Shown piece by piece: positions 11,206 through 20,553 of a stretch of 64,000 nt of DNA. The position numbers and the translations under genes were made by a program. The notes under the pieces are model-generated. The model had not been told where the DNA came from and made no database searches. It saw only the letters and a program-made list of their open reading frames with translations. Positions within the stretch are counted from its first letter, which is position 1. Each line of letters opens with the position of its first letter. This stretch comes from Diphasiastrum complanatum (taxonomy: Eukaryota > Streptophyta > Lycopodiopsida > Lycopodiales > Lycopodiaceae), in assembly GCA_029204225.1 (NCBI GenBank), contig CM055092.1, positions 81,139,870-81,203,869 on the forward strand, read 5' to 3'.

Positions 11206-12870
11206 TGTTAGCATGTGTGACCAAAACACAGCCTACGGATGTCAGAGGTTGATATGTATAGGAAATTGGCTCCATATGCAAGATTCTAAAAGATTACGGG
11301 TTTTTCTCTTGTGTGTTAGTCCAGCATGGCAATCCATGCAACCATTTTCTCGGCATGTATGCTCCCTTTCTATGTTATATAAGCACTCTACGTTGGCTGT
11401 CAATGTAGCAACATTTCACGACATCTCTCTCTCTCTGCCTGCTGTCTCTTGGTTTTCCAGCAAGTGCTGTGAGATAACCCAACAAAGGTTATGGGCCCAC
11501 ACACATTCATCTTCTTGTGATTTTGGTTTTCTCTCTTCTGCTGTCCAGCGATGACACCACCAACAGAGATATGGGATACAACATGCTTGCAATACTCCTC
11601 TTGTCTTCCTCTCATCTACTAACGTTCTCTCATCACTTTGACAAACATCTCTGAGGCACTATTTTGAAGATGGCATCAGTTGCTCAATGCCATGCCATAG
11701 AGAAGTTCAATGGAGAGAACTTCCATCTATGGAAGCTGAAGATGGAGATGGTGCTACATGATCGTGATCTGTGGGAGATTGTTTTAGGAGAGAAACAAAA
11801 GCCAGAAGATCCTCAAGGAAGAGCATCATGGGCAAAGGAAGACAACAAAGTCAAGGCGATCCTCCTCCTGAGCATTAATGACACTGAATTAATGCATATC
11901 TATTCTGCAGAGACAACAAAGCAAAGCTGGGATTTGCTGAAGGGGATGTACCAATCATCTTCCATAAGCAACAAGTTGCATCTGAGAAGGAGTCTCACAT
12001 TGCTGAAGATGTCAGAAAATGACTCTATGAGTGAACATTTCCAAAAGATGCAAACCATCATAGAGAAACTTGCTGCCATCCAATGCAAGATTGATGAAGA
12101 TGAGAAGATAGTTCTACTTCTTAATAGTTTGCCAAAATCCTATGCATCTCTGGCCTCTGTTCTTGTATGCACACCAAGAATGACAAGCATTCAAGCTGTC
12201 AAATCACTCCTCTTGCAAGAAGAACTGCGCAAGAAAGATGCAAACATGGGAACCAGTGGGAGTAGTGAACTTGCTCTGTTCTCAAAGGCAAGCAGAAGCA
12301 TGGCAGATAAGGAGAAATGCACATATTGTGGCAAACTTGGCCACAATCCAAAGAAATGCTGGAAAAAGGTCTATGATGATGCCCAGTCATATGAAGCTCA
12401 TTTGGTTCAAGAAGAAGAAGAAACAATAGCATTATGATCTAGATTATCAATGTAGAACAAAGGCATGTGAATGTAGAAGGAGTGCAAGAGAGGAAGTTTA
12501 GTGCATTAAAAAGGATGACTTGAAGTTTCAATTGTACTTGTAGAGCATTTATGTGTGGGAGGTTCTAAGAGTGATAAAGCTACAAAATATGTTAGTGTTA
12601 CAGTGTTTTGATCAAGTGAGGGATTGTTAGCATGTGTGACCAAAACACAGCAAACCAGCAATCCTTGCAACCATTTTCTTGGCATGTACGCTCCCTTTCT
12701 ATGTTATATAAGCACTCTTCGTTGGCTGTCGCTCCCTTTCTATGTTATATTAGCACTCTTCGTTGGCTGTCAATGTAGCAACATTTCACGACATATCTCT
12801 CTCTCTCTCTTTCTTTCTGCCTGCCTGCTCTCTCTTGGTTTTCCAGCAAGTGCTGTGAGATAACCCAACA
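11206..12870 (+). mobile_element. Element G: small LTR retrotransposon with gag only
   Basis: The first LTR spans 11206-11484 (TGTTAGCATG...AACCCAACA) and the second 12625-12870 with the same ends. AGAAG is repeated directly outside both ends (11201-11205 and 12871-12875), a perfect 5-bp target-site duplication. Between the LTRs is one gag gene and no protease, integrase or RT. At about 1.67 kb this is a complete non-autonomous element of the terminal-repeat-with-gag type, which would depend on pol supplied by another copia element. The second LTR carries a 40-bp internal tandem duplication (GCTCCCTTTCTATGTTATAT...TTCGTTGGCTGTC). Confidence 0.9.
11670..12437 (+). CDS. copia-type gag of element G (255 aa, intact)
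   Basis: The open frame from ATG 11670 to TGA 12437 has no stops. It shows the copia gag fold blocks: FNGENFHLWKLKMEMVL near the N terminus, KAILLLSINDTELMHI, KLHLRRSLTLLKM, LLNSLPKSYASL in the middle, and a C-terminal CCHC knuckle CTYCGKLGHNPKKC (residues about 213-226), then an acidic tail. Gag packages element RNA into cytoplasmic particles. A TTG codon six bases upstream is in frame, but the ATG at 11670 is the natural start. The right-arm copy has frameshifts, so only this one is open. Confidence 0.82.
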   Translation: MASVAQCHAIEKFNGENFHLWKLKMEMVLHDRDLWEIVLGEKQKPEDPQGRASWAKEDNKVKAILLLSINDTELMHIYSAETTKQSWDLLKGMYQSSSISNKLHLRRSLTLLKMSENDSMSEHFQKMQTIIEKLAAIQCKIDEDEKIVLLLNSLPKSYASLASVLVCTPRMTSIQAVKSLLLQEELRKKDANMGTSGSSELALFSKASRSMADKEKCTYCGKLGHNPKKCWKKVYDDAQSYEAHLVQEEEETIAL

Positions 12871-13140
12871 AGAAGTTCACATGCGCGATGCTGGATATCC
12901 ACGATGGAACATGGAAACAGTATGCTTTATTGCAATGGTAACAAGTTCTAGACTGAATTATGTTGTGAAATTTCTGCATTTGGAATATGATGGAATAGGC
13001 TCCTACAGACTGCAGGCCTCTTTTACGTTTATGTTTGAAGAATCAAAAAAATTTCTAACACCGATATATGTCTACAAGAAAGTGTTGAAAATCATCTGTG
13101 AAGTTTGTTTGTAATGAGCAGTATTGAGAAATATGCCATG

Positions 13141-14445
13141 GTTTGACCAAACTGCCAATTTAAAGGGGCAACATCGTAAGACGTGATTTGCATTCCATCG
13201 GCTGTCGTGACTTGAAAGAATAAACTTTGGCCTACTAGTACAATGTTACATTCCCAGTTCTGTCCCCAGTTTCGCTTCATGCTAATCCAGCCCGTTTCGC
13301 AACCTTTAACTGAAACAACAGATATGTCGCCCACGCCACCCACATTACTGACCAGCACGAGATTAAACCAGCGGTTGCCGTTGATGGTGAAACGGATACC
13401 ACCTTGTTTTTGGCATGGCACTCTACAAGCATCAACCATATATTTCAGACTTTTGACGTCAAAAGGTTATAATTGCTAAAATTTTAAGCTACTAATCTCT
13501 AGAAATGTTACTTTTAATGAATATCATATAGGAATATAATATTATGATATAGGAAGTGCAGGATCGGATCAGTTTGAATGCATGTATCCCAATTATAGCG
13601 AATGCTGAAATGTACTAGCAGCAGTTCTCAATCATTGATTACAAATAAATTTTAGGTCCAGGCTAGGTCGAACAGATCAGAATAACCAAGTGCATGAATA
13701 GGTTACAGTATCTTACAATAGAGATAAGTTAATCGTAGATTGTGACTGGAATTATATAGTGCTAGCTAATATTGACAATAAAATTCGGTGACCTCAAATG
13801 AGATATGCAACATTCGGCAAGTCGCAGAGTATATCTACGAAGGAAAGACGACTTTTTAAGCTGCTACCTTCGATAGAGAACAGGTACAATGCCTGCACGC
13901 CAAAAAGCGATTTGAGAGAACGCCGGCTGTGACATATCAAAGTGCTATCTGGGAACGTTGCACCAACCTCCATTGTCATTCGGAAGGGCGTTGTTTGGAG
14001 GGCATAAGTTTGTAGCCGTAAAAAACATAGATGAGTTTCCAGGGTTGCACCACTGGGTATCGCTCCAACACTTGATTTCGTAGCATCCACCGCAAGCTGC
14101 ACCATTCTTAAACAATACCGTGCTGAGTGCTGCTGTATTTGTACCGTAACCCTGGCTGTAGAGGTTGCCATATCCGCATGCGCCATCTAATCACAGCAGA
14201 GAGATTACAACGAGAAGTATGACTCGAAGAGTGTCATTAAGGAATTCAAAGTTCAAATAATTGTTGCTGTTAAACAATGTGTGTTCTCCTTGCACAGGTA
14301 AGCCGAGTGACTTACCCATTGTGCCTGTTGCGTCATGTGCTTCATTCCAAGAGGATTCAGATGAATCTTGTGCTTGCGAACCTTGGTAACAGCTTAGAAT
14401 TAACATCGTTGCCAATGAAGCTGATAGTGTCATGGAACGATCCAT
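13141..14445 (-). pseudogene. alpha-expansin pseudogene, left-arm copy
   Basis: Reverse-complement copy of the intact gene at 32219-33569, with the same three-exon layout: exon 1 14445-14316, exon 2 14186-13868, exon 3 from 13422; introns of 129 and 445 bp keep GT-AG borders. Three lesions are visible. First, 21 bp are missing from exon 1, removing the conserved ATFYGGS (right-copy residues 38-44). Second, GAG to TAG at 13947-13945 puts a stop immediately before the HFD motif. Third, about 30 bp including the native stop are deleted at the 3' end, so FGQT runs into other sequence. The domain 2 part is otherwise well preserved. The product would stop before the HFD motif and lack the C-terminal wall-binding domain, so this copy is almost certainly not functional as an expansin. 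Confidence 0.92.
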
Positions 14446-14949
14446 TCTCCTGCCACAAAAAGATACACAGGTACGTACCCACCGGCTGTGTCACCTATAT
14501 CGACTGTTAAGTTCTAATAAACCGAGTAAGACATGCCGCAGGGATGGCAATGCAATGCTCATACGCTGATGCGCCTAAGGCCTCTACGTTCATCAAAGAT
14601 GGTGCCCTTACCTTATTGCAATGCTGCGTCGACCTTGATTGCAGAGTAGGTAAATGAACCCTCTGAGATCGGTGCTCTTAGTAGAAGAGTAGCCGGAGGA
14701 GGAGGATGGTAATCCGGAAAAATAGTGAGAGCAGCAGTGAATGAGAAAAAGAGAAGAGGACCATCATTATAGTCTTCTTCAATTTAGGGTTGCTGCTGAT
14801 TACGTGGACATGCGACGGGTGAAATGGCGCCAAATTAATTCAAAATTTTTAGCCACCAGACTATTCATTATATGGTTTTATTTTCTATTTTTTGCTTTTG
14901 TTGAAGAAAATGGAGGGGATCAGTTTTGTTCATCAAATCCAAAAGTGTT

Positions 14950-15073
14950 TATGTAATAGGTGGTGCATTCATTTGAGGGCATTCTAGCAAGTGAATCCCT
15001 CGTGATCCCAAGGGCATAGCCTGAGGGATGAGAGTGCTCGGAACGCACGAAAATAAATGCACCACCTGACATA
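14950..15073. repeat. Short fold-back element (MITE-like) upstream of the left expansin
   Basis: About 120 bp begin TATGTAATAGGTGGTGCATT and end AATGCACCACCTGACATAAA, so the ends are inverted repeats of about 16 bp. Inner stretches also pair (AATCCCTCG with CTGAGGGAT). It lies about 500 bp upstream of the expansin start. The mirror copy is at 31590-31715. No coding sequence is present. The structure fits a small non-autonomous DNA element, but target duplication is unclear because the terminal inversion extends into the flanks. Confidence 0.6.
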
Positions 15074-15224
15074 AAGAAATCCTAATATTTTTACCCCTCT
15101 ATCCTAATATTTTTTACAGCTCAAGGAACATGACATTTATAGCTCAAATGAGGTTCAATTCAAGATGTTTTTTCAAGTTTGCAACTGTGAGCTATATGCA
15201 TACAAAAATTATGTGCAAAACATT

Positions 15225-16138
15225 GTATGGTAAAAAAGGATGTTGCAACTTATATCAAATGATCTATGCCAAAGAATTGGTAAGCCTACTAAGAGCATGC
15301 ATTGGACTCTAACATTCCAGTCTACCCCTTGCACCAATCGAAACAAAAATGGTCAAGGCAAAGGTGACATGGAAAAATGATGCCAAGATGGTTGTTGAAT
15401 GGTTATTTCAAAACATAATAACTCGTTATGGTTGTCCATTCAAGTTAGTAAGTGACAGAGTAACTCATTTTTTGAATGGGACTAAACAAGTCCTAATGGA
15501 AAATATTATGATTAAGCATCGAAAGACCACACCTTACAATCTGAAAGTAAATAGTCTAAGAGAATGAGCAAATGGTATGCTTTGTAAAATTTTGAATAAG
15601 ATCACCAAAGCGCATTCGTCGGGCTAAGATAAAAAGTTATCCTTTGTTTTGTGGGATTATCGCAATACATAGAATATAACAAGAACTCCATTTTATTTGG
15701 TATATGGTATATATCTGATCCTAGCTATAGAATTTGGAGTTCCAAGTTATAGAATTGAAGATCAAGAAATAATATCGATAAAAGATAGTGTACAACATCA
15801 GCTTCGAGTTCTCGACAAATTAGAAGAAAGTTGTGAAAAAAAAACGGAAGAAAATATACAATTCGACAATTAAAAAGGTCGTACTTAAAAAGGAGAACTA
15901 TACTTTATTGTACAATACTCGACAAATTAAATTTCTTGGAAAACTACATGCCAAATGGATGGCACCTTATAAAGTAATGGAAGTTTTTGACAATGGATCA
16001 ATTCAAGTAGCAGACTTGGAAGGAAATTTACAACCTACCACCGTCAATGGATTTAGGCTCATGAAATATTATTCATGGAAGGTTGAGTTTTATTGGTGTA
16101 TTTATTTATTTGCACCATTGTTTTTTGACTCTCACTAA
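15225..16138 (+). pseudogene. Ty3/gypsy integrase, C-terminal part, left copy
   Basis: Readable blocks are LCQRIGKPTK (zinc-binding end, about 15270), RYGCPFKLVSDRVTHFLNG (core Asp in VSDR), ERANGMLCKIL-like sequence (the core Glu region is decayed by a stop), TPFYLVYG, and a C-terminal segment GKLHAKWMAPYKVMEVFDNGSIQVADLEG...TVNGFRLK-like. These are typical of gypsy integrase and its C-terminal domain. Many stops and frameshifts are present. No RT or RNase H precedes it in this arm. Confidence 0.8.
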
Positions 16139-16662
16139 GTTGTCATCGTTGAGAAATTTTCTTGATATGTTAGAAATATTGCCAAATCTTACTTTATTAA
16201 AACTTTAGGCCACGTATATATATGACCACGTCTATTGGTATTAGTGTGTAGTTAAGATTGTGTATGTAGAACGACAGTGCAACCTACATTTGACACATGT
16301 ACATGGTCAACTTGCATCACTGCCTATTGCATTGATCATGCATTTTTTTCATCTCTTTTCTTTTAACACTGTTTATGTCATTTTACTTATACCTCGCAAT
16401 GATTTTGTGTTTGTTCATCTTTTTACCAGCTTGCATGAATTGACTATTGTTATGGTCACTATTAAGGTCTTGCTTGTGCTCAATTGTATTCACTAACGAT
16501 TGTAGTGCAAGATTGTTATTTATTGTAAGTAGTTGCTTGCATCTGCTTCATGCTGTTTTGTGAATTTGCTTTTCAAGAAATAATGATGTCTCCCAGCGAT
16601 CATAAAGCAACACCAATGAATTGGAAAGTGTGCAGCCCAATTAAGATAAAATCAATTAGAAC

Positions 16663-17492
16663 ATGGCTGAGATCTGCAAACTAGGAGATTTACTTAAAGT
16701 AAACTCGTCTTTTGTTCAAAAAAAATTAAGCACTCAATTTTTTGCTGGAATCCATCAAGTGGTTGAGGACAAGATCAAAGTAAGAATCAGAGATGCAAAA
16801 GTGTTGATAACAAAAGAAGTTTATGATGATGCTTTATGCTTGCCAAAGGATGGGACAACCTGATCAATATCCAGAGAAGAGATGGTTAAAGAAGTGACTC
16901 TTTTCAAAGGGAGCTTTTTCACAATGACTAAGGGCTACAAGATCTCAATGATCGTTGATCGAATATTCCATAGTCTATGTCGTTTTTCCAATCAAGTTGT
17001 GTTTGCAATAGATTCGGATGCTAGAATAGATGTAACAAACATTGAATACCTGGTTAATGTTCTCAAAGGTGAAAGAGTTAATTTTGCTTCCATTGCATTC
17101 AAGGCCTTTCACATATTAAACACGAGAAGTTTGTTATGTTGGGAGCTTAGATCGGCCATGTGTGCTAGCATTTTGACTTGTTGAATGACATAGAGCTGCC
17201 CTTGATGCAAGAAAGAAGAACATTGCCTCCAGTTGTTTAGGAGAAATACGTGGTGGCTATAATTGAAGAAGACACACCATCGAAACTCAACATTGTTCCA
17301 ATAGAAATAGTGCTTGAGTTGACAAATGACATGCTTGCTGATATGACTGCTAATAATTTGGTCGACTATACTATGGAGCCAATAATCAGCAATCTGACAT
17401 TGATGAGACCCTTGATGAATCTCAAGATACAATGGCGCAGTAGGAACATGATACAGTCAACCTCAGGTTTTTTATCAGAAAAAAATTTATAG
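16663..17492 (+). pseudogene. ORF downstream of the gypsy integrase, left copy (unknown function)
   Basis: About 520 bp after the integrase, an ORF starts MAEICKLGDLLKV at 16663 and reads for about 170 residues with one stop (TGA at 16861) that is absent from the right-arm copy. A second block (17250-17492) continues in another frame. The right copy at 30001-29190 is more complete. A block KVRIRDAKVLITKEVYDDALCLPKDG looks like the N-terminal part of extra ORFs in some plant gypsy elements, placed after pol. No enzyme motif is seen; the assignment is by position and weak resemblance. Confidence 0.5.
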
Positions 17493-18422
17493 CTAGAAGA
17501 TAGAAATTGCTATTTTATGCATGATAGAACTTAGAAATGCATAATGATTTGATCATAAACACTTAATTACAGTAAGGTACTATCCCTGTCCATACTACAG
17601 CAACAACCTACTATTCTTCACATGTGTGAAAGCAAGATCAACAAGAAATTCATCATTCTACAAATAGAGACTCAAGATATCAAGACAAAAACACATGAGA
17701 TGAACATAGAATCATAAGAGATGAATTCTCCACATCAAAAGAGAATACAATGATATGTTCTCCATGCTGCTACTACTATATATAGCTGCTCAAATGTCAT
17801 TTGGCCATTTCCCCTAGACTTGCCCTGAATGGTAATTTCTTGGTATTTCACAAAAAGACCTAGAAATTCTAGTCTAGACTGGGCAATACTCCAAGGAAAA
17901 TTTTGTGTAGCTCTTTTCTGAAGTTCTTAATTGTATATAGGCTATACAATACTTTATGCTTTAGAATACATGCTAATGAAAGAAATAGATATTTATGATT
18001 ATTACAAAGGACAAAAAGATTTTTGGCACTACTGCAACGACTTTGATTTATTCCATACAAAAGTACTGAATTTTGCTATGTTCAAGTGAAACATTTGTTG
18101 TAGGGTATTGATGCTTCATACCCAGATCTATGGAATCTATATGTTGATTGGAAAGCCAACCATGCTATGCACCAAGAGAATATGTCCTATAACATCAAAT
18201 CCAAGAAGCTACATCAAAAAACATCATGGTTTATGACCCATTCTCTTTAATCATCAACTTCATCGCCAAAGTGTTGGATGCAATGCGGAGTTTCTACTTG
18301 CAGGGATCTTTTGTCGGATTTGATGTTAAGCTATTGAAAGACATCATACCAAGAAAGAAAAAGGATGAGGAATATTTGGATTTCACAGCCCAGGCAGTTT
18401 AGAATGCAACTTGCTTGTTAAA
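17493..18422. other. Left-arm-specific segment with a diverged LTR-like stretch
   Basis: Homology to the right arm stops near 17612 and resumes at 18423. In between, minus-strand sequence at about 17870-17600 (TATATATAG, CATCTCATG, CACATGTGTGA) resembles the sequence at 24050-23760 that follows right-arm element E, so it is probably a diverged LTR of the same group. The sequence at 17900-18420 has no coding signal that I recognise. Confidence 0.4.
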
Positions 18423-18496
18423 ATTCATTTGTTGACATTCAAAGGAGTGCTTTGTGCATTGGGACAGGTTGAAAGAAAGAATCAAATCATTGCAAC

Positions 18497-19310
18497 ATGG
18501 CAACCTCAAGTGGCTTCATGTTAGATGGCAATGATAGGCTTACCTCAATCAGCTATTCTATTTGGAAGCTAAGGATGGATTCCTTATTGGAGATGAATGA
18601 GTTGATGGAGATTGTTGTAGGTGTGGAGGAGAGGCCTCAAGAACCCCAAGATCAGGTGAGGTATGACAAGAGAGCTAAAAGAACTCTACACATGATTAAG
18701 ATGAATGTTACCAATGAACTTCTCAAGGAAGTAGGTAAGTGTACTTCATCAAGTGAGGCTTCGGAAGCTTTGACGAAGCTTTATGAATCCAAGTCTACAT
18801 CTAGGGTACTAACCATAAGAAGACAAATCTGTCAAAGTATGCAAAAGATTGATAAAAGTACTCATGATTTTGTGTTGAGAGTTAAAGTATTCAATGATGA
18901 GTTAGAATGTATCGATGAGAGAGGAGATAGAACTTGTTCAAGTTATACTTAGTGGCTTGTTGGATGTGCTAATCTTGTTCAAATTTTTTCTATTGGCTAT
19001 GTTCATCAAAGGCAAGCTCAAGGGCAAATGCAAAGGCAAGTGGTCTAAAGGACAAGATCAAGGTGAGACTTTCTCTTTTGGCAAAAAGAAAGATAAGTCT
19101 AAGTTGAAATGCTTTTATTGTGGAATCAAAGGGCATTTTGCTAATGAATGTTTGAATAAGCGAAAAGATGAAGGTAGCAAGCAAATCAATTTTACTACAA
19201 ATGATGAGGATGTAGGTAGTTGTGATTCTCTTTTGACGTGTTCTTCAAGTCCAATATCAAGTGAAGGTGAGAAAGATTCATGGTGGATTGACATTGGAGC
19301 ACATGACTAG
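18497..19310 (+). pseudogene. copia-like gag and zinc knuckle of element E, left
   Basis: Frame 1 (18497-18952) has NDRLTSISYSIWKLRMDSLLEMNELM, NVTNELLKE, LYESKSTSRVLTIRRQI and FNDELE blocks of plant copia gag. After a frame change near 18915 it continues with a basic KGKLKGKCKGKWSKGQDQ stretch and a perfect CCHC knuckle CFYCGIKGHFANEC (about 19111-19152), then an acidic and serine-rich linker to the protease motif WWIDIGA. The frame shift prevents a full-length Gag. Confidence 0.78.
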
Positions 19311-19722
19311 TCACAAGGAGTTCTTTACTTCTTTGGTAACTTATGATGGAGCCAAGAAAGCAATTCACATGGCCAATGGTGTTAAGTGTGTGATTGAAGG
19401 TATTGGTTCAATTCCTATTTGTCTTTCTACTAATATGAAAGCAAAACTTGACGGTGTTCTTTACATTCCTTCACTTTCAAAGAATTTGTTAAGTGTTAGT
19501 CAAAATAGAGAAAGGATACATGGTAAAGTTTGTGGTGATGCTTGTTTCATTACAAAGGAAGAAATCTTGGTTGCTAGGGGCAATAGACAAGGTAGACTTT
19601 TCAAGCTAGAAGCTTTTTTTATGGCTAACAAAAAGGATGGAATGGAAAAGGATATTGGTCTCAACTTTCCAAAGTTCCCTTTTAGCATCAATAAGATTGG
19701 TTGGATCTTATGCAAAGTCTGA
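19261..19722 (+). pseudogene. Protease and post-protease region of element E, left
   Basis: The segment after WWIDIGA... has TSHKEFFTSL, then ANGVKCVIEGIGSIPICLS, LDGVLYIPSLSKNLLSVSQ and GRLFKLEAF, matching the copia protease-to-integrase linker (compare element D). The usual D-S-G triad reads D-I-G here and D-N-G in the third copy at 48868, so the active site has drifted. Integrase blocks do not follow; an unrelated ORF does. Confidence 0.7.
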
Positions 19723-20482
19723 CAAGCTTCATCATGCTAGATCTAGGTCAAGATATAATATGCTTCTTGGAAATGTTCATCTTTGTGCTAACTTTGCTAG
19801 CTATAATGATGGTTCTTCAATGGTTATTCGTGGAAAGTGCAAGCATGCAAAAGGTAAGGAAAGAGCTAACTTCATCAATGGAGGTGGTGAAGGTTCTTCC
19901 TTGGAAAAGATTGTAGCTAATGATTTCTTTGATTACATGGAAAAAGATGTTGTTAGGCACATGCATGAAGGAGGTGGTTCTTCTACATTTTTTTGTCAGG
20001 AGTCCAATAAAGTCATTTTTGCCGCAAGTGGAGTCACATGTCTTCATAAAGAGAGTAGATCAAATGGTTCTATCATGAGAATTGGTAAGGGAGATAGTCA
20101 CAAGTCAAGAAGAAGAGAAGTATGTGAAATATCCAAAGTAGGATGTAATTTGAATGATGTCATGGTGAATGATAGTGAGAAAGAATCATTGTCATATGAT
20201 TCATTACCTAAATCATTGAGTAGAAGTTCTTGTTTGAAAAAAAAGAGTACTTTAATCATCCTTGTGTTGAAAAAAGAGAGTACTTCAATCATTCTAACGT
20301 TGAAGGTACTAATCATTTTTTTCATGGCTTCTAATGTCTTTGAGATTTTTACTTCTTATGATGCAATCATTAAAAAGGAGTCTTGTGAAGGAAAGAGCAA
20401 TGGAAGATTGGTTTTTCGGAAGATCCAAAGCATGAATCTCACATGTCTTCGTCAACTCAAAGGATTCTATGTTATGAATTGA
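19637..20482 (+). pseudogene. First half of a non-pol ORF in element E, left copy
   Basis: A 281-residue frame nearly identical to residues 1-281 of the right-arm ORF at 26045. It holds a His/Gly-rich middle (VVRHMHEGGGSSTFFCQESN) and a Ser-rich repeat (KKKSTLIILVLKKESTSIILTLK), but no RT, RNase H, integrase or zinc motif that I recognise. A 2-bp deletion near 20471 (TATG-TTATG instead of TATGATTATG) ends the frame early. At the position where the right copy has a stop, this copy has CAA (Gln). Confidence 0.6.
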
Positions 20483-20553
20483 TCACTCATGATCAAGATG
20501 ACAAAAGGTTGGTTGGAGAAGACTACATGGAGCAAATCGACAAACAATTTCTT

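Larger units (their letters stand above)
5403..20553 (+). repeat. Left arm of a large inverted duplication
   Basis: Read rightwards, this segment matches the reverse complement of 25128-42747 over nearly its whole length. Shared landmarks in mirror order are element A protease to LTR, the dispersed repeat at 9.7-10.1 kb, element G with its target site, the expansin gene, the fold-back element, gypsy IN plus downstream ORF, and element E. The outer junction is at TTGAGTGTATTCACTGCC (5403) inside element A. The inner junction is at about 20553 inside element E. Expansin introns have equal lengths in both arms (129 and 445 bp), so the copies are recent on the scale of repeat decay. Confidence 0.92.
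18423..20553 (+). mobile_element. Element E, left copy (gag, protease-like region, unknown ORF; truncated)
   Basis: Starts with ATTCATTTGTTGACATTCAAAGGAG leader sequence also found before the E copies at 27373 and 47885. It then has gag (18497-19190), a zinc knuckle, a protease-like region, and the first half of a long ORF without pol motifs. Homology to the right copy ends at 20553, the inner junction of the inverted repeat. Frameshifts and stops interrupt it. Confidence 0.75.

Noticed and set aside
15000-15040. Fold-back sequence as a tRNA or snRNA gene
   Set aside because: Stem arrangement does not fit a cloverleaf, there are no A and B box motifs, and it lies within inverted terminal repeats.
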